Shown here: one piece after another, positions 58,061-64,000 of the stretch | Layout of the letters: each line of letters opens with the position of its first letter | Position numbering within the stretch: the first letter of the stretch is position 1 | Source of the DNA: Sympetrum striolatum | Lineage: Eukaryota; Arthropoda; Insecta; Odonata; Libellulidae | Direction: 5' to 3' | Assembly: GCA_947579665.1 (NCBI GenBank) | Contig: OX388351.1 | Location: 2,604,001 to 2,668,000, forward strand | Length of the DNA stretch: 64,000 bases | The notes under the pieces: generated by a model | What the model saw: the letters and a program-made list of their open reading frames with translations, nothing else | What the model was told of the DNA's origin: nothing | Databases searched by the model: none | Program-made: the position numbers and the translations under genes

Positions 58061-58900
58061 TGACTTTCTCCATACATAAGATGTAAATATTTATCTACGA
58101 CAGTAATTTCGAACTCTATATTCCATCTAAACTTGGAAGATGAGTGATTAATTTATATATTATTATCTTTTACGTCACAAACAATATAAATAATGCTTTT
58201 CGGGACATGCTCGATGAAAAACGATGAATTTGGCCTTTCGCCCATAGAGCCCAGAGCGCCCGCAAAGTACATAATCAGCAACTTCCAGTTTATCAGTATT
58301 TCATGAATAACTCCTAAAAAATCAATGATACAAAAATATGTTTCATACAAAAGTTAAAGTGAATTACATTTTCTAAAACATTTATAAATAATAGTATTTA
58401 CCTAAATATCATAATAATGGAGATATTTTGAAAACCGGAAATGAGCTTTGAAGAATGAAGCTCAACTTCCGGTTAACCGATTTACTCCAAAATCTAATCA
58501 ACTCTAACAACACAAACCAAAATACTATATATGAAATTTGGTGTTGATCCGACAAACAGTTTTTATGGTAGAGCGCCCACAAAGTACATAATCAGCTACT
58601 TCCGGTTTATCAGTATTTCACGAATAACTCCTAATCAACCGGTGATGCAAAAATATGTTGAATACAAAACTTATAGTAAAACATATTATCTAAAACTTTT
58701 ATAAGGAAAAAAATATACCCATATATCATATTTATGGAGATATTTTGAAAACCGGAAATGAGATTTGATGAATGAAGCTCGACTTCCGGTCAACCGATTT
58801 ACTTGAAAACCTAATCAACTCTGACAGCACACATCACAGTACTATACATGAATTTTGGTATTGATACGACTAATATTTTTCAAGTTAGAGCGCCCACTGT

Positions 58901-58931
<31 letters not shown>

Positions 58932-59070
58932 ACATACACACAGACATCATTCCGAAAATGGTCAAAACGTGTTCTAGGGACCCCAAAACATGTATTTCCG
59001 TTGAAATCTCGAAGTCGATTTTTTTCATGAAAACAATACTTTCTCTATACTTCGTATATGGAGAAAGTAA
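58061..59070. mobile_element. Non-autonomous element with ACTTTCTCCATA ends and 317-bp tandem units
   Basis: The left end reads ACTTTCTCCATAC (58063). The right end is an imperfect palindrome, ACTTTCTCTATA-CTTCGTA-TATGGAGAAAGT (59038-59068), which gives an inverted ACTTTCTCCATA. Inside, two direct repeats start at GAGCGCCC (58254 and 58571; the third GAGCGCCC is at 58888), each exactly 317 bp. Each contains ACTTCCGG..GAAAACCGGAAATGAG motifs. A CA microsatellite (58901-58942) follows. The family is unassigned and there is no coding sequence. Confidence 0.65.
58901..58942. repeat. CA dinucleotide microsatellite
   Basis: About 20 CA units with two interruptions (AA, TA). Confidence 0.95.
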
Positions 59071-60355
59071 AAAATGGAAAATCACGAAGTAGAAGAAAAT
59101 GCTTAATACAGAAAATAATAGGATTGCAGAGAAATGATAGATCATCTATCAAAATTAAGAATGGTACAACATTGTGTTTAAACTTGAGCGATTGGATTAC
59201 GTGAGCATATAGAATGGATGGAAGAAGCTGGCGAAGATGACAATAGAAGATTCCGAAGACGAAAAGAGATCTCCCGAGGAACAGTGTTCAAGTAAATTGG
59301 CAACGAAGTTTAAATCTTTATTCTAGAGTCTAGGATGAATAATTTAAGTGAGCGGTCTACCAACTGCGGTCCACGGCATACTTTCATTCGGCTAATGAAG
59401 TAGCGCAAACCACGCTCAATCAATTTGGACGTAACACATTTATACTATTGGCCTTGATACTTAACCAGCCTTCAGTTAATTAGATTCTAATGTTTAATCA
59501 AATTAACAATTCAAAGACATAATCAAGTCGAAAATAGAAGAATATTAGGAAAACATATTCTTTAAAGACTCAGTTTGTTCTACTCGCTAAAATGACAATA
59601 TTTAAATACATTGGAATAACTTTATCACCACAATTACATGGAATGCTCAGGGTCTCCCATTTCAACCAACTTATACCCAAGAATGTTTGTAGTAATTGAC
59701 GAGTAGATAAAACAAAAAATTATAGCAGCGAGCGACTGTATAATATATTATGATTATGAATCTATTTATCTAATTTATGAAGGAGTATTGAATGAGAGTT
59801 GAGAATATGATGGAATCACAACGGAGTCTGTTAATCTAGCGGTTTAAAAAGTGTTCGTTTGATAAAACAATGCACGCTAAGTAAACCGGATCTCGACTTG
59901 CGGAAGAAGTATTTTCCTATTATGACCAATAGTAATTCGTCTACTTATCTAACCATGGTACGTTTTAATTTTCGGAAATATATAGTAGTACCTTGATGAA
60001 ATTTAAAATCATATACTAAAAAATAATAATAATAGTATTTGGATTTTCGTAAAAAACTTAAGACTCAAACATAATAATAATTTATAATTTTAGCAGCTTG
60101 TGCCTTAAATAAGGAATTTCTAAGTTAATATTTCGTAAATTTAATTGAAAATGTGTATCAAGGTTTTGACGAGTTTCCTCGACTTAATATTAAATTTAAA
60201 TGCTCACCTTTATGCTATCTATTATATTCAAACTTTCTTTTTTCGTTTCTTTAGTTATATTAATTCTTAGCTGTCAGTGAGGAAATATTCAAAACGCCGA
60301 TAGTGATTTACTTTTCAGGTAATATGAAAGCAACAGCGGAGACAGTGAACGGCAC
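59071..60355. other. AT-rich spacer, no gene recognised
   Basis: Nothing recognised. Confidence 0.45.
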
Positions 60356-60359
60356 GAGA

Positions 60360-60550
60360 AGGCATGAGTCAGTCGTAGCTGACATAGCTCATAGCATCAG
60401 TCGCCTTGTTGAGTGGGTCCGGCGGCCCCCATTACGAAATAACGTGGAGGAACCGGGTTCAATTCCGCGCCGGTCGCCGCAACCGACCGGGAGTTTTTTC
60501 TCATCCTACCTTCGTCAAAAACGGATTCGAACACTTTCCTTAGTGTAACC
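60360..60550 (+). mobile_element. SINE-like element with tRNA-type promoter
   Basis: An A-box-like TAGCTCATAGCATCAGTCGCC near 60384 is followed by a consensus B box GGTTCAATTCC (60457-60467) in a T-arm context (CCGGGTTCAATTCCGCG). A CpG-rich body follows (CGGTCGCCGCAACCGACCGG, itself a hairpin). The distance between the boxes is longer than in a tRNA, so this is a SINE head rather than a tRNA gene. The 3' limit is unclear. Confidence 0.6.
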
Positions 60551-61440
60551 GCTGCCTAAGGCCCCTGTGAGTCCTCGAACCTGCGTGTGGGCGATCCAAT
60601 TCATTTATCCTCGTTTTTTCACTTTCTTCGTCTCCAAAATTAGTAATTTTCCCACTAATTTTTCAGCAACCGGAAAGGTAGCAAAAAAGTGGGAAAATGC
60701 CTGCGTTTATTAGACGGGAAAAATATTTAGCAAAGTATCCCTCGACTCGAACACCTGAAAAATATTACCTTTTGAAAAAAATTAACCGATACCTAACAAA
60801 GTAGAGTGAGGAGCCCTGATATTGACATAATCGCTTCAATTATCGCAGCTAAGTCTATTCAACATCGCCTCTACAACAACGGATGCCAATGATAAGAACG
60901 TAATACATTTTCTTGCTAGAATTATGAACCCGAAATTAGACAGTGGAACAGTACTGGATGTTAAGACTACAAACACAATTTCTACTTCAAATGGTTGCCC
61001 TAAAGCTGGGATACTCATCCTGGTGCCCGCGGGTACAGAGGTGCCCGAAGCGAACTTGCACAGTGCCTGCCAAGCTTCGGTAAAAGAGAATTTTTTGCTA
61101 CAACAGTATTTCTTGGGATTGTACTAGCCGGGATGGAGTGGAAGTTTGGGTAATCGTTGATTAGGTAGATACTATTGAGTGGGAGGTTCAATAACGAGTG
61201 ATATAAGGAATTTAAATCAATTTCATTAATATCGCGATAAGTTATTAATTTGGGTGAAGTCTTTTTAGAGCGTACCGCGTATTAATATATATGAGATCAT
61301 GCGCAGGGATTCCATGTGCGGAAATTCGACCATGATTTAAGACTTTTTGGATTATTTACCAGGAGTAGATCTAACAAAGCGGCAGAGTGGTTAGTGATGA
61401 TCGTTGGCTTAGAGGAGAGATGATGTTTAAGGAATTAAAT
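60551..61440. other. Spacer, nothing firm
   Basis: An A-box-like GCGGCAGAGTGGTTAGTG near 61379-61396 has no B box at tRNA distance. Nothing codes convincingly. Confidence 0.4.
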
Positions 61441-61475
61441 GCTGATATTTACTGATTCGACTCAGGACTATCAAC

Positions 61476-62220
61476 TCAGATGTTGGTGTTGAAGTCTCCC
61501 ATGATAATGACACCATCATAAAGGTGTGGGAAACCTGATAAGGCCTCATCTATGTCTGATAGAAAACCTATCTTAGGAGGTTTATAAATAACGCAGGATA
61601 GCAGCTTTTTTCCTCTAACGATAATTTCAAGCATGATATCTTCATGACGAAGGGGGTAAATGGGTTGTGAGTGAGATATTAATTTATATTGAAGATCCTT
61701 CCGTACGTTTACGCACACACCGCCGCCTCTTTTTCCAATTTTGTAATTTCTTACAAGGTTGAAGTTGAAGGAAGGCTTTAACCACGATTCGCTAACTCCT
61801 ATGGGATCGATGCCATCAATAGCACCAATAAGTTTGATTTCATTCGAGTGTGGGATAATACTTTGGACATTTATATGCACAGCCATGAGAGAACGTTTAT
61901 GAAAAGAGGCTAAACTACGAAGAGTCCCTTTGCGGAGCGCAGTTGACACTTCTGCTGATGGCAGTCAAGATAAGATGGAAAAAGGGCGAAGGGCTAATGG
62001 GGGTGTGCGAGTTCGGAAAGAATGCATATGCATTAGGATTTAAGGAAACGCTTCTGTTAGATGGGAAAATCTGTGTGGCGAGAGGGCTGAGGTAAGAAGC
62101 AGTAGGGGGTGAAAGGAGCGGTTTGGGAAAATTTTGGGCATGATCAGGGTTCTTCTGCGAATTACGAGGAATCATGAAATAGCATCGGTTAAGAGGGAAG
62201 TAATTTGAGGGGTTAAACAA
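61476..62220 (-). pseudogene. LINE ORF2 N-terminus: PAM2 motif and endonuclease, frameshifted
   Basis: The first frame (62220-61915) carries a Pro/Ser-rich leader and the PAM2-like motif LNPNAYAFFP at residues 60-69 (62043-62014). A frameshift near 61940 leads to the endonuclease frame (61949-61476): MAVHINVQSI, VSESWLKPS, IGKRGGGVCVNVRKDL, VIYKPPKIGFL, IMGDFNTN, then a stop. Only one PAM2 motif is clear; the second position has degenerated or is absent. Confidence 0.85.
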
Positions 62221-62472
62221 ACAGCAAGTGTATTCAAATCAGCAAAAGAAGGAGAATACGAGAATGGGAACGGTAAAATGAAGGGGGGAGGCAGAAAAAC
62301 GTAAGGAACTATTCTTCCGCGATTGAGGAAATGTACTACAGCTAAATTGAGGAAAAGAAGAAAGAAGAAGAGAAAAAAATATAAATAAATAAATAGCCAG
62401 AGCTATACTTAACTTTGAACCGGAGTTCTTGATCCGATGTAGCTCATCAAGGGTGGTGGCGGTGAACTTCTC

Positions 62473-62895
62473 TCATGTCGGGGGTAGGAACGTCGCTCGG
62501 CCGTCAGACGTTCTCTCGGCCAAAGTTACCTTTGCCTCATCGAGAAACCTTTTCCTAAAAACTGTGAGCGATTCGGTGATCAAGAATCCCGGAGGTGCCT
62601 CTTCATCCTCCATACTGCGTCGCGGTCCGCTCACGAATTTCACGATGATATGGCTGCTACGTCGGTCTTTGCGGTTTCGCTGACCGAGTCGATGGGCCCT
62701 GTCGATGGAAGCAATCGGGACTTTAATTTTCAATTTTTGGTCAAACAACCGACAAGCAAGTTGGATCGGATCTTCCCTACCCGACTCCGGGAGCACATGC
62801 AAAAGGAGGCCGTTCTGTCGACTATATTGCTCCAGAGTCTCCTTACTGCTCCTTTGCCTGCTCCCGGAGCCTATCCACTTAAGCCTGCACACTAG
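62473..62895 (-). pseudogene. LINE ORF1-type RNA-binding protein, 5'-truncated
   Basis: Reads LEQYSRQNGLLLHVLPESGR, LACRLFDQKLKIKVPIASID, RAHRLGQRN, SHIIVKFVS, LITESLTVFRKRFLDEAKV and TSDGRATFLPPT. This is the RRM-like core (Y-S-R-x-N, I-D-R-A-H-R-L-G, I-I-V-K-F) of LINE ORF1 proteins that coat the element's RNA. The open frame extends to 62967, but the part above ~62895 is unrelated sequence. The coiled-coil N-terminus expected upstream is missing. Confidence 0.85.
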
Positions 62896-63430
62896 GGTAG
62901 TTCGAAAAAAACTTTTTTTAAATTTCAGATCGCTATAGTGCGGAAAAGTTGCGATTGTTATAGACATGAAAAAAGCACTAATTATTATTGTTTTATAAAT
63001 TTGTCTTCCGGTCGCGCAATGCCATCGAAGTTAGCAAAAAATTGTGAAAAACCTTAATATTTCATAATTTTTTTAAACATGCCAGATGGTTTTAATTGCG
63101 TTCCTATACCATAAATAAACTACTTAAAGTATGTGAAATCAATTTATATGCACTTATTTTACATTTGTTTCATACCTTCCGGTCGCGCAACATAGTACAA
63201 AATGAGTAAAATTAGTAGTTTTTGCAAAATTTCAAAGTTTGACAGTTTAGTACATTTTAATCATACGACCTTTAGAGATGCTTTAGTTTAATTCTATTAC
63301 AATGATAATTGGATAAGAAATAATAACAATAATATATTTGAATCCACGCACATAATATAAACTTTGATATTCAAGTGGAATTCGGTCGCGCAGCTTCGTC
63401 AAAAACAGCAGAGTAGCCTACCTGGACAGA
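62885..63430. mobile_element. Possible unassigned DNA element with CACTAGGGTAGTTCG end
   Basis: It starts CACTAGGGTAGTTCGAAAAA next to the truncated LINE. Within it the word CGGTCGCGCA recurs at 63009, 63180 and 63383 (spacings 171 and 203), each time followed by AT-rich sequence, so the interior looks like a decayed tandem repeat. No matching inverted end is found inside the window. Confidence 0.4.
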
Positions 63431-64000
63431 GAGACGATGCAGTTTCCTTTCACATAATTTAGAAATTTTCTAATGGTAAATATTTGGTAATTTTTTGTCT
63501 CAATATTCAATTTTTGGTGCAGATCTTCGCTCATTTTGTTTACAAAACGACCCAGAACTCACCACAGGGAAGTGGCTGCACTTCGAGTTCCACCCACACC
63601 CTACCCAATCAACCATCCAATGTAGGGTGTGTTATTTACAAAATGTACATATTTATTTCGCTTTCTCTCTCTTTATGTTTCCTTTCTAGTCTTTATCTAT
63701 CGATAAACAACGAAACGAATAGAGTCGTTAATGAAATTCTGTTGACCTAAAAACTTGATTTCTAAATTTTCCGAGATGTGATTATTGCATACCTATCACA
63801 GTAATAGTGACACTTTTCCATAAAATATACGTACACTGTTCGTCTTATACTTGCTTAATTTCAATAATTACTATGGTAACGTCAGAATCACTAAATTATC
63901 CCAATTATTAAATCGAGTTTTAGGAATCTGCCGCCAACGAATTTCTAGTTTCGGATCTTTTGGAAGATATTACAAATTTCACCTAGATTGTTTAATCGTT
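63431..64000. other. Spacer, nothing recognised
   Basis: AT-rich end of the window with overlapping open frames of 64 and 88 codons (63484-63750) that have no recognised features. Confidence 0.4.

Larger units (their letters stand above)
61440..62895 (-). mobile_element. Non-LTR retrotransposon (LINE), copy 3, truncated at both ends
   Basis: Same or sister family to copies 1 and 2, and the only one here with ORF1. On the minus strand the order is ORF1 (62895-62473), a ~250-bp gap with stops, and ORF2 N-terminus and endonuclease (62220-61476). The RT and 3' tail are gone. The upstream edge coincides with the CACTAGGGTAGTTCG sequence at ~62890, so another element may have cut it off. Confidence 0.85.

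Noticed and set aside
61379..61396. tRNA-Ser-like A box (GCGGCAGAGTGGTTAGTG)
   Set aside because: No B box at tRNA distance and no acceptor pairing.

Overview
This 64-kb window reads as AT-rich nuclear DNA from an arthropod, most likely an insect; the species cannot be named from the sequence. The grounds are spliceosomal introns with GTAAGT donors and the set of mobile elements: jockey/CR1-like LINEs, Penelope-like elements (PLEs) carrying a GIY-YIG nuclease, PIF/Harbinger elements paired with a MADF/BESS protein, a Helitron helicase fragment, and hAT-like and pogo-like miniature elements. I found no host protein-coding gene I can name. It looks like a transposon-dense, gene-poor region.

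Layout. 0.4-4.5 kb: near full-length LINE copy 1 (+). 5.8-8.3 kb: an interspersed repeat, a 3' stub of the same LINE (-), a GC-rich patch and a small foldback element with a hammerhead-ribozyme-like core. 8.3-14.3 kb: no recognisable feature apart from short repeats. 14.3-16.9 kb: a second copy of the interspersed repeat with an inserted perfect hairpin, a decayed LINE, and a ~560-bp foldback element. 18.4-21.2 kb: a PLE fragment and a Harbinger locus whose transposase lies antisense in the intron of a MADF-BESS gene. 21.6-26.1 kb: LINE copy 2 (+), joined tail to tail to a PLE (-, 26.1-27.5 kb). 27.9-30.3 kb: a second Harbinger locus, with transposase (+) and MADF-BESS partner (-) convergent. 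30.9-31.8 kb: six tRNA T-arm-like motifs at ~167-174 bp spacing. 32.1 kb: a Helitron fragment. 32.7-41.1 kb: a very large, diverged inverted repeat with promoter-like and splice-like signals in both arms. 42.8-43.3 kb: a pogo-like MITE. 43.6-45.4 kb: a GC-rich 32-bp minisatellite. 49.5-50.1 kb: a hAT-like MITE with a perfect 8-bp target duplication. 53.1-56.5 kb: a LINE fragment split by a 2.86-kb DNA transposon of a family I cannot assign. 57.2-59.1 kb: a two-exon coding remnant and a 317-bp tandem duplication. 60.4 kb: a SINE-like unit. 61.4-62.9 kb: LINE copy 3 (-), the only copy with ORF1.

The observation I rate highest is that all three LINE copies with an ORF2 N-terminus carry PAM2 motifs (L-N/D-P-x-A-x-x-F-x-P), two in tandem in copies 1 and 2. 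PAM2 is the known ligand of the MLLE domain of poly(A)-binding protein. These elements end in (ATT)n rather than poly(A) and share two 3'-terminal stem-loops, so the retrotransposon may recruit PABP through its protein. That is inference.

All coding regions found carry stops, frameshifts or truncations, so no element here is demonstrably active, although LINE copy 2 is only one nonsense codon and one frameshift from intact.
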